A DNA stretch of 64,000 nt from Nocardia wallacei (GTDB taxonomy: Bacteria > Actinomycetota > Actinomycetes > Mycobacteriales > Mycobacteriaceae): contig NZ_AP023396.1 in the NCBI RefSeq assembly GCF_014466955.1, forward strand, positions 2,418,001 to 2,482,000, in the 5' to 3' direction. A program made the position numbers and the translations under genes. This document shows positions 16,888-26,141 of the stretch, one piece after another. The notes under the pieces were generated by a model. That model was not told the DNA's origin and ran no database searches. It worked only from the letters and a program-made list of their open reading frames with translations. Every line of letters begins with the position of its first letter. The first letter of the stretch is position 1.

Positions 16888-19110
16888 GTGTCCGAATCCC
16901 GAACCACTGTGGGTCCACATTCCGATGGCGCGTCGGCGCGTGACGGGGAGGCCGGATTTCCGTTCTCGGCTGTGGTGGGCCAGGAGCGGCTGCAGCTCGG
17001 GCTGATCTTGTGTGCGGTGCACCCGGGGATCGGCGGCGTGCTGGTGCGGGGGGAGAAGGGCACCGCGAAGTCGACGGTGGTGCGGGCGTTGGCGGAGTTG
17101 TTGCCGCCGGTGGTGGACGAGCGGGGCGAGCGGCCCGCGCGGCTGGTGGAGCTGCCGGTCGGCGCCACCGAGGACCGGGTGGTCGGCTCGCTGGACCTGC
17201 AGCGGGTGCTGCGGGACGGTGAGCAGGCGTTCCGTCCCGGCCTGCTGGCCGCCGCGCACCACGGCGTGCTCTACGTCGACGAGGTGAACCTGCTGCACGA
17301 CCACCTGGTGGACGTGCTGCTCGACGCCGCGGCCATGGGCCGGGTGCACATCGAGCGGGACGGGGTCTCGCACTCGCATCCGGCGCGCTTCGTGCTGGTC
17401 GGGACCATGAATCCGGAGGAGGGCGAGCTGCGGCCGCAGCTGCTCGACCGTTTCGGCCTGACCGTCGACGTGGCCGCCTCCCGCGATGTCGATGTGCGGA
17501 TGGCGGTCGTGCGCCGCCGGTTGGACTACGAGGCCGATCCGGTGGCCTTCGCGACCCGCTACGCCGAGGCCGATCGCGCGGTGGCCGAACGCATCGTGGC
17601 CGCGCGCCGCCGCCTCGGCGCGGTGGCGCTGGACGATGTGGAACTGCGCCGGATCGCCGCGCTGTGTGCCTGCTTCGACGTCGACGGCATGCGCGCCGAC
17701 CTGGTGGTGGCCCGCACCGCGACCGCGCACGCCGCGTGGCGCGGCGGCGACCGGGTGACGGCCGAGGATGTGCGCGTGGCGGCGGAACTGGCGCTGCCGC
17801 ACCGCCGTCGGCGCGACCCGTTCGACGAGCCGGGTATCAGCGAGGAGCAGCTGGACGAGGCCATGCGGCAGGCCGAGGCGGAGGTTGCCCGTGCCGAGGC
17901 CGAATCCGGCGGCGGGGCAGGGGAATCGGATGCGTCGCAGGATTCTGAGGGCCGCGGTTCCGATGACACCAGCGGGCCGAACGACAATTCCGGCGAGGCG
18001 AGTGACGGTCCGCGTGAGCTGAACCACCCCGACGACTCGCGCAGCGGGCCCGGTGATTTGGGCAGTGGTCCGAGCGATCCGAACAGCGCCCCCGGTGACT
18101 CGAACGGCGGCCCGGTCGATTCGAGCGATGGCCCGAACGATTCGGGCGGCCCGAACGATCCGAACGGCGGCCCGGGCGATCCGGACAGCCCCGATGATCC
18201 CGACGGCGGACCCGATGGTCCGGACAACGGGCCCGACGGCCCGGACGGTGGCCCGGGCTCCGGGCGCGGGCAGTCCCGCCCCGGCAATGCCGGGACGCCG
18301 GTGAATTCGGCTGCGCGCCCGCCCCGCTGGGAGATCCCCGGCATCGGCGAGGGCGCTCCCGGCCGTCGCTCGCGCGCCCACACCAGGCACGGCCGGGTGG
18401 TGCGCGCCACGGCCGACCCGTCGGCGGGGCTGCACCTGCTGGGCACCGTCTTCGCCGCCGCTCCGCACCAGAACGCGCGCGGTCGCGTCGCCGGACCGCT
18501 GGCGCTGGAACCGGCGGACCTCCGTGGCGCGTATCGGGAAGGGCGCGAAGGCAATCTGGTGGTGTTCGTCGTGGACGCCTCCGGTTCGATGGCCGCCCGC
18601 GACCGCCTCGCCGCGGTGACCGGCGCGGTGGTGGCATTGCTGCGCGACGCCTACCAGCGTCGCGACAAGGTCGCCGTCATCACCATGCGCGGTACCGAGG
18701 CCGAGCTGGTGCTCCCGCCGACATCCTCGGTCGACATCGCGGTCCGCCGGCTGTCCGGCCTCCGCACCGGCGGGAAAACCCCACTGGCGCAAGGACTTCT
18801 GAAGGCGCGTGAGATCGTGCAGCGCGAGCGGGTGCGCGATCCGCGCCGCCGCGCCCTGCTGGTGCTGCTCACCGACGGCCGCGCCACCGGCGGCGTCGAC
18901 CCGGTACCCCGTGCCCGCGCCGCGGCCCGCCGCCTCGCCGGTGACGGTGTGGCGGGAGTGGTGGTCGACTGCGAACGCGGCATGGTCCGGCTGGGGCTCG
19001 CCGCGGACCTGGCGCGCGAACTCCGCGCGACCTACCTGCGCTTGGCCGAGCTGACCGGCGACTCGGTGGCCGGTGCGGTGCAGGCGGCCAGGTCACACCA
19101 CGCGGCCTGA
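16888..19110 (+). CDS. Fused magnesium/cobalt chelatase subunit (BchI-BchD type)
   Basis: A 740-residue protein. Residues about 25-320 are an AAA+ module: Walker A GEKGTAKS (55-62), [11 protein letters not shown] as Walker B and [20 protein letters not shown] as sensor/arginine-finger region. Residues about 330-470 are an acidic Asp/Pro/Gly/Ser linker. The C-terminal part is a von Willebrand A domain with the MIDAS motif DASGS (about 562-566). It resembles Rv2850c of M. tuberculosis and probably assists cobalt insertion with CobN, encoded elsewhere, since cobO and cobB are neighbours. The GTG follows TAGAGT by seven bases, so it is probably leaderless. Confidence 0.9.
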   Translation: MSESRTTVGPHSDGASARDGEAGFPFSAVVGQERLQLGLILCAVHPGIGGVLVRGEKGTAKSTVVRALAELLPPVVDERGERPARLVELPVGATEDRVVGSLDLQRVLRDGEQAFRPGLLAAAHHGVLYVDEVNLLHDHLVDVLLDAAAMGRVHIERDGVSHSHPARFVLVGTMNPEEGELRPQLLDRFGLTVDVAASRDVDVRMAVVRRRLDYEADPVAFATRYAEADRAVAERIVAARRRLGAVALDDVELRRIAALCACFDVDGMRADLVVARTATAHAAWRGGDRVTAEDVRVAAELALPHRRRRDPFDEPGISEEQLDEAMRQAEAEVARAEAESGGGAGESDASQDSEGRGSDDTSGPNDNSGEASDGPRELNHPDDSRSGPGDLGSGPSDPNSAPGDSNGGPVDSSDGPNDSGGPNDPNGGPGDPDSPDDPDGGPDGPDNGPDGPDGGPGSGRGQSRPGNAGTPVNSAARPPRWEIPGIGEGAPGRRSRAHTRHGRVVRATADPSAGLHLLGTVFAAAPHQNARGRVAGPLALEPADLRGAYREGREGNLVVFVVDASGSMAARDRLAAVTGAVVALLRDAYQRRDKVAVITMRGTEAELVLPPTSSVDIAVRRLSGLRTGGKTPLAQGLLKAREIVQRERVRDPRRRALLVLLTDGRATGGVDPVPRARAAARRLAGDGVAGVVVDCERGMVRLGLAADLARELRATYLRLAELTGDSVAGAVQAARSHHAA

Positions 19111-19249
19111 ACCCGGCCTGCGCGAACACATTTCGTCCGCATATGGCCGTTTCCGCCTTCCCGCATCGATGGGTGTCCGCTGAGGCCGGGGCGATGCTGT
19201 GGTCGACGGGCGGGCTGTTTCAGTTGATCCGCGCCTGCCCTGCCTGTCG

Positions 19250-19291
19250 TGGTCGAACGCAGTGAACCTGACCGACGGGCTGGACGGGCTG
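19250..19291 (+). other. Isolated MraY-like active-site motif in an intergenic region
   Basis: Read in one frame, these 42 bases encode WSNAVNLTDGLDGL, the conserved cytoplasmic motif of MraY/WecA-type phospho-sugar transferases. Neither side continues the similarity and no intact gene surrounds it. Part of the match arises from a 9-bp direct duplication (GACGGGCTG twice). It may be a tiny recombined fragment or chance. Confidence 0.35.
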
Positions 19292-19360
19292 GTGGTCGGA
19301 GGCGAACTGCCGCTCGGCCGGACAGCCGCCCGGGTGGGGTCCGGCGGCAGGACGGCCCGG

Positions 19361-20203
19361 TCAGGCGGCGACGGTCGCGCAGTGTTCGGCGAGGGCGGAC
19401 AGGACCTCGGAGCAGCTCGCGTCGACGGTGAGGGTGGCGAGGTCGTCGCCGCGGGTGTGGCCGCGATTGACGATGGCCACCGCGCGGCCCGTCTTCGCGG
19501 CGTGCCGGACGAACCGCAGCCCCGACATCACCGTCAGCGACGACCCGGCGACCAGCAGCACCTCGGCCTGATCCACCACCTCGAAAGCCGCCGCGACGCG
19601 GTCCTTGGGCACGTTCTCGCCGAAGTAGACGATGTCGGGCTTCAGCATTCCGCCGCAGTGCGCGCAGTCGACCATCCGGAAGCTGCCGGTGTCGACGACC
19701 ACCGCATCCGCGTCGGGTGCGACCTCCAGACCGTCGAGCGTGGCGGCCTCGGCGAAGTCCGGGTTCGCGGCCTCCAGCCGGTCGGCCAGCGCCATCCGGG
19801 AGATCAGGGCGTCGCAGCGCAGGCACCGCACCCGCGCGTAGGTGCCGTGCAGATCCAGCACGCGGCGGCTGCCGGCCTTGGTGTGCAGCAGGTCGACGTT
19901 CTGGGTGATCAGGCCCGTGACGACGCCCGCGCGTTCCAGGCGGGCCAGAGCGCGGTGCCCGGGATTGGGCCGCGCGGCATCCATGCGCCGCCAGCCGACG
20001 TGGTTGCGGGCCCAGTAGCGCTGCCGGAACACCGGATCGCCCACGAACTGCTGGTAGGTCATCGGGGTGCGCGGCGGTGAGCCGGGACCGCGGTAGTCGG
20101 GAATGCCACTGTCGGTGGAGATCCCGGCACCGGTCAGCACGGCCGTGCGGCGGCCCGCGACCAGCTCCAGCAGGGCGTCGACGGGTGAGGGCAGATCCGG
20201 CAT
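19361..20203 (-). CDS. NAD-dependent protein deacetylase, Sir2 family
   Basis: A 280-residue sirtuin that removes acyl groups from lysines while consuming NAD. GAGISTDSGIPDYRG forms the NAD pocket, TQNVDLLHTKAG and LDLHGTYARVRC contain the catalytic residues, and two CxxC pairs (CLRC and CAHC) should hold structural zinc. GSSLTVMSGL and AIVNRGHT complete the fold. It looks like the class II (SIRT4-like) type. The ATG at 20203 begins the family's normal N-terminus. It is convergent with the chelatase gene and divergent from cobO. Confidence 0.93.
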   Translation of the reverse strand: MPDLPSPVDALLELVAGRRTAVLTGAGISTDSGIPDYRGPGSPPRTPMTYQQFVGDPVFRQRYWARNHVGWRRMDAARPNPGHRALARLERAGVVTGLITQNVDLLHTKAGSRRVLDLHGTYARVRCLRCDALISRMALADRLEAANPDFAEAATLDGLEVAPDADAVVVDTGSFRMVDCAHCGGMLKPDIVYFGENVPKDRVAAAFEVVDQAEVLLVAGSSLTVMSGLRFVRHAAKTGRAVAIVNRGHTRGDDLATLTVDASCSEVLSALAEHCATVAA

Positions 20204-20294
20204 GCCCTCCAGCGTACGGGCGGGTCAGCGCGAGCGCGGTCGTCTCGATGTGGCACCGTGGAGCGGCAGCGCAGGTGCGAGAAGGAGCGAATTG

Positions 20295-20909
20295 ATGCCC
20301 AAGGGTGTTCCGGAGACGATTCCCGACGACGGACTGACCACCCGGCAGCGGCGCAATCAGCCGGTTCTCGCGGTGCACACCGGGCCGGGCAAGGGCAAAT
20401 CGACCGCGGCGTTCGGCATGGCGCTGCGGGCCTGGAACCAGGGCTTCGACGTCGCGGTGTTCCAGTTCGTCAAGAGCGCCAAATGGAAGGTGGGGGAGGA
20501 GGCGGCGTTCCGCGCCCTCGGCCGCCTGCACGAGGAGACCGGGACCGGCGGGGCGGTCGAATGGCACAAGATGGGCGAGGGCTGGTCGTGGGTGCGCAAG
20601 GCGGGGACCGAGCAGGACCACGCCGCCGCGGCCCTGGCCGGTTGGCGGGAGATCTCGCGACGCCTCGCCGCCGAGCAGCACCGGTTCTACGTGCTCGACG
20701 AGTTCACCTATCCGTTGAAGTGGGGCTGGGTCGACGTGGACGAGGTGGTCGAGACCCTGCGTACCCGGCCCGGCAACCAGCACGTGGTGATCACCGGCCG
20801 CGACGCCCCGCCCGCGCTGCTCGAGGCCGCGGATCTGGTGACCGAGATGAGCAAGGTCAAGCACCCGATGGATGCGGGGCGCAAGGGGCAGCGGGGCATC
20901 GAGTGGTGA
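20295..20909 (+). CDS. cobO: Cob(I)yrinic acid a,c-diamide adenosyltransferase
   Basis: A 204-residue CobO/CobA-type enzyme that transfers the adenosyl group from ATP to the corrinoid cobalt. The P-loop is GPGKGKSTAAFG (residues about 30-41). YVLDEFTYPLKWGWVD and QHVVITGRDAPPAL are family blocks. The ATG at 20295 has GAAGGAG seven bases before it, a strong site that excludes the long upstream frame. cobB follows 31 bases later. Confidence 0.95.
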   Translation: MPKGVPETIPDDGLTTRQRRNQPVLAVHTGPGKGKSTAAFGMALRAWNQGFDVAVFQFVKSAKWKVGEEAAFRALGRLHEETGTGGAVEWHKMGEGWSWVRKAGTEQDHAAAALAGWREISRRLAAEQHRFYVLDEFTYPLKWGWVDVDEVVETLRTRPGNQHVVITGRDAPPALLEAADLVTEMSKVKHPMDAGRKGQRGIEW

Positions 20910-20940
20910 GGTCGGTCCCACGGTCTCCCGGGCGCGGGGG

Positions 20941-22413
20941 ATGTCGGTGAGCACTCCCGCGGTGGTGATCGCCGCGCCCGCCTCCGGGAGCGGGAAGACC
21001 ACGCTCGCAACGGGTTTGATCGGTGCGCTGCGGCGCGCGGGGCATCGGGTGGCGCCGTTCAAGGTGGGGCCGGACTACATCGACCCCGGCTATCACGGGC
21101 TCGCCGCGGGACGGCCGGGGCGCAATCTGGATCCGGTGCTGGTCGGTGTGGACCGGGTGGTACCGCTGTACGAGCACGGCGCTCGCGACTGCGATATCGC
21201 GGTGGTCGAGGGCGTGATGGGCTTGTTCGACGGCCGCATCGACGACAACCGGGCGGCAGCCGTCGCGGAAGGGTCGACCGCGCAGGTGGCGGCGCTGCTC
21301 GGGGCCCCGGTGGTGCTGGTGGTGGACGCCCGTGGCCACAGCCAGAGTCTCGCCGCGCTGCTGCACGGATTCGCCACCTTCGACAGCGGGATACGGCTCG
21401 GCGGCGTCATTCTCAACCGCGTCGGCAGCGAACGGCACGAGGAGGTATTGCGCGCGGCCTGCGACCGGGTCGGCCTCCCGGTGCTGGGAGCACTGCCCCG
21501 CATGGCCGAATTATCGGTGCCTTCCAGGCATTTGGGCCTCATTCCCGCCGTCGAACATGGTTCCGCCGCTCGAACCGCAGTCGATGCGATGACCGAACTC
21601 GTCGCGGCGCACGTGGACCTGCCCACCCTGGCACGGCTCGCCGCAGTACGCGCTTGCGCCCCGGAATGGAACCCGGCCGCCGAGTTGCGCTCCGGGGTGA
21701 GCGGTGCGATCCGCTTGCCCGACAGCGATATTTCGGCCGAGAGCGATACGGCGGCCGAGACCGTGGTGGCGGGCAGCGCGTTCGCATCGCCGGTCATCGC
21801 GATGGCTGGGGGCGTGGCGTTCACATTCGGGTATGCCGAGCATCGGGAGTTGCTGGAGGCCGCCGGGGCGACGGTCGTGGTATTCGATCCGCTGCGTGAC
21901 GAACTGCCCACCGGCACAGCGGGTTTGGTGCTTCCGGGCGGGTTTCCCGAGGAACATGCCGCTGCGCTGGCTGCCAATGAACCGTTGCTGACCGCGGTTG
22001 CCGCGGCGGCGCGACGTGGGATGCCGATCCACGCCGAGTGCGCCGGACTGTTGTATCTGACGCGTTCGCTCGACGGTCACCGCATGGCGGGAGTCGTCGA
22101 CGCCACGGCGGAATTCGGCTCCCGCCTCACCCTCGGCTACCGCGACGCCGTGGCACTCGGCGATTCGCCGCTGTGGACCGCCGGTACCCGCGTCCGCGGC
22201 CACGAGTTCCATCGCACCCGTCTGGTGACCGCCGACATCGCCGCCCCCGCCTGGGCCTGGCGCGCGCCCCACGGCGAGACCGTCCGCGAGGGCGTCCTGA
22301 CCGAGCGAGTCCACGCCTCCTACCTCCACACCCACCCGGCCGGAAACCCCCGAGCCACCACCCGGTTCGTCATCACAGCCGCCGACCACGCCGCCCGCCG
22401 AGCCGACGCGTGA
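20941..22413 (+). CDS. cobB: Cobyrinate a,c-diamide synthase
   Basis: A 490-residue ATP- and glutamine-dependent enzyme that amidates the a and c side chains of cobyrinic acid. The N-terminal P-loop is APASGSGKTTLATG, followed by FKVGPDYIDPGYH. The C-terminal glutaminase-type domain has the nucleophile in HAECAGLLYL and GHEFHRTRL. It lies between cobO and the cobE-like gene, whose GTG overlaps its stop. The ATG was chosen because the frame upstream overlaps cobO without family resemblance. Confidence 0.95.
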   Translation: MSVSTPAVVIAAPASGSGKTTLATGLIGALRRAGHRVAPFKVGPDYIDPGYHGLAAGRPGRNLDPVLVGVDRVVPLYEHGARDCDIAVVEGVMGLFDGRIDDNRAAAVAEGSTAQVAALLGAPVVLVVDARGHSQSLAALLHGFATFDSGIRLGGVILNRVGSERHEEVLRAACDRVGLPVLGALPRMAELSVPSRHLGLIPAVEHGSAARTAVDAMTELVAAHVDLPTLARLAAVRACAPEWNPAAELRSGVSGAIRLPDSDISAESDTAAETVVAGSAFASPVIAMAGGVAFTFGYAEHRELLEAAGATVVVFDPLRDELPTGTAGLVLPGGFPEEHAAALAANEPLLTAVAAAARRGMPIHAECAGLLYLTRSLDGHRMAGVVDATAEFGSRLTLGYRDAVALGDSPLWTAGTRVRGHEFHRTRLVTADIAAPAWAWRAPHGETVREGVLTERVHASYLHTHPAGNPRATTRFVITAADHAARRADA

Positions 22414-22814
22414 ACCACCCTCGGCCTGCCCCCGATCGGCCGCCACCGAACCGCGGAACGGACGAGGGAGTTGTCGTCGGGGTGGGGTTTCGGCCCGGCG
22501 CCGAGGCCGCGGTGATCGTTGCGGCGGTGCGGGAAGTGGTGGGAGGCAGGTGGTTACGATGTCTGGCGACCGTTGAGCGGCGGGCCGGGGAGCAAGGGCT
22601 GATCGGGGCGGCGGAGGAGCTCGGGGTGGAGATCGTGTCGTTCCCGGCGGAACGGCTGGCAGCCGTCCAGGTGCCGAATCCGTTGTGCCGCACGGCGACT
22701 GCGGTAGGCACACCCAGCGTGGCGGAGGCCGCGGCCCTGTGTGCGGCCGCCGACGGTGAGTTGCTCGTGCCGAAACGGGTGCTACGCGGTATCACGGTGG
22801 CGCTGGCTCGCTGA
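22410..22814 (+). CDS. Cobalamin biosynthesis protein, CobE/CbiG C-terminal type
   Basis: A 134-residue small protein. VVVGVGFRPGAEAAVIVAAV is the opening strand of the CobE/GbiG C-terminal fold, and VGTPSVAEAAALCAAADGEL followed by LVPKRVLRGITVALA is its conserved C-terminal block. CobE/CbiG act in the middle of corrin ring synthesis, around ring contraction and extrusion of the C20 fragment. The GTG overlaps the cobB stop (GTGA), but the first 18 residues are Pro-rich and unlike the family, so the true start may be further in. Confidence 0.78.
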   Translation: MNHPRPAPDRPPPNRGTDEGVVVGVGFRPGAEAAVIVAAVREVVGGRWLRCLATVERRAGEQGLIGAAEELGVEIVSFPAERLAAVQVPNPLCRTATAVGTPSVAEAAALCAAADGELLVPKRVLRGITVALAR

Positions 22815-22823
22815 GTCGCGGGC

Positions 22824-23873
22824 TCAGTCCCGCAGTCGCCAGGATTCCAGGACGCGGTCGAGGGCCGGGCGGATAGCGGTGCGGGCGTCCATGCGGGGGA
22901 CACCGTCCATGAGGAGACGGTCGTAGTCGGTGTCGCGGTGGCGGACGGAGGCGATGACGGCGAGGGTGATGGCCTCCGGGTCGAGGAGCTTGGCGGCGGC
23001 GCTGCGGCCCACGCGACCGCTGCCGCGGACCGCGGCGTGGGCGGCGATCTCGTCGGCGCGGTCGGCGGGGCAGCGGGGAAACAGGCGCACGATCTCCGCC
23101 GCCATCCGGGCCTGGAATTCGACGTCCTGCGCGGCGCGCCGGACCCGGTCGCGGTCGCGGCGTCGGGCCCGCAGGTCCTCGTCGGCCAGGCACTGCTCCT
23201 CGGCGCGGGCGAGCGCGGCCTCCTCGACCAGGATGCCCTGCCGCTCGTAGCGGCGGCGGCGCCTGTTGAAGCGCATCACGACCGCGGCCAGGGTGCTCTC
23301 CTTCTTGGCCCGCCGGCTCAGCGCCGCGTCCCCGGCGGGCAAGAACTCCAGGTGGTCGAGGTCGGCGCAGGTCAGGCAGAGCGAGCCGGCGGTGGACATG
23401 ATCAGATGCGGTCCGGTTTCGCCGCATTCGACGCAGGTCCACTCCTCCTGCGCTTCGACCACCACCAGATCCGGCGCCTTGTTCTGCCGCCGGACCAACT
23501 GCTCGCGCCGGGCGGCGCTGAGATCGCCCGACAGCCAATGCATCCGGAACGCGGCGTCGTCGCCCTCGGTGAGGAACCGCAGCGGCTGCCGATCCCGGGT
23601 GCCCGACATGTACGCGGTCTCGCTGGCGGTCAGGCCCCGGTCGTGCGCCCAGTCGCGGAGGATGTCCACCGCGTCACCGAGCCGCCGCCCGTCCACGGCG
23701 GCGAGTTGCTCCAGCGAATCCGCCCGGCCCTGCCGCCACCGATCCACGTGACTCGAATGCACCCAGCCCACACCGGTGAACACATCGATCGCGGACACGT
23801 ACTGCTGCCGGGCCAGCACCGCCTCCGCCGCCTCGACCACCCGCCGCCGCAGTTTCGACACGTCGGTGAACAC
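22824..23873 (-). CDS. DUF2293 domain-containing protein
   Basis: A 349-residue protein. CVECGETGPHLIM and LCLTCADLDHLEFL form a four-cysteine zinc-ribbon-like module near residues 150-180. The Arg-rich helical middle leads to the DUF2293 C-terminus with ASVRHRDTDYDRLLMDGVPR. The function is unknown; the basic composition and zinc module suggest nucleic-acid binding. The GTG at 23873 lies five bases after the upstream stop with little ribosome-binding sequence. It ends ten bases from the convergent cobE-like gene. Confidence 0.75.
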   Translation of the reverse strand: MFTDVSKLRRRVVEAAEAVLARQQYVSAIDVFTGVGWVHSSHVDRWRQGRADSLEQLAAVDGRRLGDAVDILRDWAHDRGLTASETAYMSGTRDRQPLRFLTEGDDAAFRMHWLSGDLSAARREQLVRRQNKAPDLVVVEAQEEWTCVECGETGPHLIMSTAGSLCLTCADLDHLEFLPAGDAALSRRAKKESTLAAVVMRFNRRRRRYERQGILVEEAALARAEEQCLADEDLRARRRDRDRVRRAAQDVEFQARMAAEIVRLFPRCPADRADEIAAHAAVRGSGRVGRSAAAKLLDPEAITLAVIASVRHRDTDYDRLLMDGVPRMDARTAIRPALDRVLESWRLRD

Positions 23874-23878
23874 TAGGG

Positions 23879-24982
23879 CTACGGCGCCACCGAGGTCCAG
23901 TCGGCGAAGCCGGTGGGGTCGTGGCGGCCCAGGCTGGCGTGTTCGAACAGACCCCAGCCCTCGGCTCCGTTGCAGCGCGCCTGGGCGACGTGGTCGATCA
24001 CGCCCCACGGAACGCGCCCGGCGACGGCCGGATCGGTGAGGTCGTAGCTGTCGCTCGCCGACCAGTCCGCGCCCCGCCACTGGCCGTGCCCCCAGTCCGG
24101 GTCCCCGCCGTACCCGCAGCCGATGTGCAGCGCCATGAAGGTGCGCGGGGTGATCTCCACCTCGAGCGGTTTGCCGTCCGCCGCGGTCAGTTCCAGCCGC
24201 GCGGCGACCGGAATCCTTGTCCCCGAGCGATATTCGATGTGCACCCGCGGCCAGCCGAGCTGCTCGACCCGGCCGTCCGGCCAGACCCGGGTGGCGTCGT
24301 TGAGGGTGCGGAAGCCGTCGGGGTTCTCCTGCACGATCACCACGATCGCGAAGTCGTCGAACCGCAGCGGCACGTACAGCCACCAGAAGCCGCCCGCCCC
24401 TTCGGCATTGGCGCGTCCGGCCGGTTCCGCCTCGCCGACGGGCCGGATCCCCCACGAGCGGTCCCGCGTCCCGGTCCACACCCGCGGGTCGACGGCGATG
24501 TCCGTGCCGTCCACGCACAGCGTTCCCGCCCACGAACCGACCTGCGCGAACCGCGACGCGTCGATGATCGGGCGAGCCCCCGCGAGGATCAGGTGCGGTT
24601 GCTCCTGCACGGCGGGAAACGCGCCGGTCCAGGTGAGGTCGAAGCCCAGATCGTCGTGCTCGCAGACGATTCGCAGCCGCCGCAGCGGTTCCAGCACCTC
24701 GATGCGGTACCCGCCGACGCGCTGCTCCAGGCTCCGTTCGGACAGCGCGTCGGAGAACCGCACCGTGCGCTGCGTATCGCCCCGGCGCACGGCGGCGTAG
24801 GCGTCGACCACCCCCAGGTTCGGGTACACGCCGAAGCCCGTCACCAGCAATGTTCCACCGTCACGGTCGTGGGCGTTGAAGTAGCTGCGGTCGTAGAAGT
24901 TCCGGTCGCTGCTCGCCACCCGGGCCAGCGACAGCGGAGTCTGGTGGATGGGGTATTCGTCCAGTGGTACCGGCGCGGACAT
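23879..24982 (-). CDS. CrtC/AttH-like lipocalin-related protein
   Basis: A 367-residue soluble beta-rich protein that I place with hydroxyneurosporene-synthase-like (CrtC/AttH) proteins. Landmarks are RNFYDRSYFNAHDRDGGTLL, FDLTWTGAFPAVQEQP, TRDRSWGIRPVGE and FWWLYVPLRFDDFAIVVI. Relatives in mycobacteria occur near lipid and steroid genes, and the enzymatic role is unclear. It lies 22 bases after the kinase-like gene, so the two are probably co-transcribed, with the DUF2293 gene five bases further. The assignment rests on pattern memory. Confidence 0.62.
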   Translation of the reverse strand: MSAPVPLDEYPIHQTPLSLARVASSDRNFYDRSYFNAHDRDGGTLLVTGFGVYPNLGVVDAYAAVRRGDTQRTVRFSDALSERSLEQRVGGYRIEVLEPLRRLRIVCEHDDLGFDLTWTGAFPAVQEQPHLILAGARPIIDASRFAQVGSWAGTLCVDGTDIAVDPRVWTGTRDRSWGIRPVGEAEPAGRANAEGAGGFWWLYVPLRFDDFAIVVIVQENPDGFRTLNDATRVWPDGRVEQLGWPRVHIEYRSGTRIPVAARLELTAADGKPLEVEITPRTFMALHIGCGYGGDPDWGHGQWRGADWSASDSYDLTDPAVAGRVPWGVIDHVAQARCNGAEGWGLFEHASLGRHDPTGFADWTSVAP

Positions 24983-25004
24983 GCTCGCTCCTGTTCGAGA
25001 TCGG

Positions 25005-26141
25005 TCAATCCCAGTCGTAGGTGCCGGCGAGCAGGGCCTCCAGGCTCGGCCGGTGCATGACGTAGTCGTCGCGGTCGTCGGTGTCGGTGTCCTCGCCGAA
25101 ATGGATCATCCGGCGCTTGATGCGGGCCATCACGATCCCGTGCCGCAGCGCGGCGTAGATCACGTACCAGTCCAGATCGCGCACGGTGTGGCCGGTGCGC
25201 TGCTCGTAGTGGCGCACCACGTCGTCGCGGCGCAGGTAGTCGGGCAGGCCGGGCTGATCGAAGCGGACGGCGAGATCCTGGAAGAAGCGGTGGATGAAGA
25301 TGATCCAGGCGATATCGATCTCGCGCGGCCCGAGCGCGGCCATCTCCCAGTCGAGGACGGCGACCGGGTCGAAGTCGCGGTAGATGATATTGCCCGGCCG
25401 GGCGTCGCCCCAGTTGAGCACGTCCGGACCCGGATCGGCGGGCCAGTGCGCCTCCAGCCAGTCGAAGGTCCGCTCCAGCAGCGGAATTCGGTATCCGTCG
25501 TCGGCCAGCGCCCACCGATACCAGGCGCGCTGTGCGTCGACGTGGCGGCGCAGTGCCGAACCCGGCCCGTCCAGCACGGGAAACTTCGCGGCCGGGTCGG
25601 GGATGGCGTGGATCCGGGCGATGATGTCGACGGTGTTGCGGGTCAGCCGCAGCCGTTGCTCGGGCGTCGCGTCGAACAACCAGCCGACGAACACGTACGG
25701 CGGGTTGTCCTCGGGGATTCGCCCGTCGACCCGACGCATCACGAAGAACGGCGCGCCGAGCACCGAGTCGTCGGGCTCGAGCCAGCATAGCGGCGGCACC
25801 GGCACATCGCTGTGCTCGGCCACGCCGGACATGACCGCGTACTGGGTGGCGAGATCGTAGGTCTCGAAGACCGGGAACGACCCCTCCTCGGGCGCCATGC
25901 GCACCACGTACGAACCGCTTGCGGCCCGGCCGTCCACCTCCCATTCCGCGTCGAACAGCACCGATGAACTCGACATGCCACCCGCCTGCGGACGAGACGC
26001 GCCGGTGATCCGCGGCGGGGAGTCGCAGCCCAGCCGCGCGCCCAGCCACTCGGTGAGGCGGCCGGTCAGGTCGTCGAGGTCGCGGGCGCTGGTGGTCAGC
26101 TGCCGTCGTCGGCCGGGGTCGGATTCGGGCTCGGCCGCCAT
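25005..26141 (-). CDS. Phosphotransferase family protein (aminoglycoside/choline-kinase-like)
   Basis: A 378-residue protein-kinase-fold phosphotransferase (APH family). The catalytic loop is VLNWGDARPGNIIY, the metal site is VAVLDWEMAALG, and an N-terminal lobe contains SYVVRMAPEEGSF. Proteins of this type phosphorylate small molecules. Many mycobacterial members sit beside acyl-CoA or steroid genes, and I infer a metabolic rather than a resistance role. The ATG at 26141 has AGGAGG seven bases before it. A KstR-like palindrome lies about 90 bases upstream. Confidence 0.83.
   Translation of the reverse strand: MAAEPESDPGRRRQLTTSARDLDDLTGRLTEWLGARLGCDSPPRITGASRPQAGGMSSSSVLFDAEWEVDGRAASGSYVVRMAPEEGSFPVFETYDLATQYAVMSGVAEHSDVPVPPLCWLEPDDSVLGAPFFVMRRVDGRIPEDNPPYVFVGWLFDATPEQRLRLTRNTVDIIARIHAIPDPAAKFPVLDGPGSALRRHVDAQRAWYRWALADDGYRIPLLERTFDWLEAHWPADPGPDVLNWGDARPGNIIYRDFDPVAVLDWEMAALGPREIDIAWIIFIHRFFQDLAVRFDQPGLPDYLRRDDVVRHYEQRTGHTVRDLDWYVIYAALRHGIVMARIKRRMIHFGEDTDTDDRDDYVMHRPSLEALLAGTYDWD

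Noticed and set aside
16726..18792. 688-codon antisense frame across the chelatase gene
   Set aside because: It has low-complexity isoleucine/arginine runs opposite the Asp-Pro linker and no recognisable family. The plus strand has AAA+ and VWA motifs.
19199..20080. 293-codon plus-strand frame containing the MraY-like motif
   Set aside because: Beyond the 14-residue motif it runs antisense through sir2 with no similarity to MraY, so it is not a gene.
20204..20294. Cobalamin riboswitch before cobO
   Set aside because: The 91-base region is too short for the full aptamer and I could not find the conserved B12-box. The same holds upstream of cobQ and the chelatase gene.
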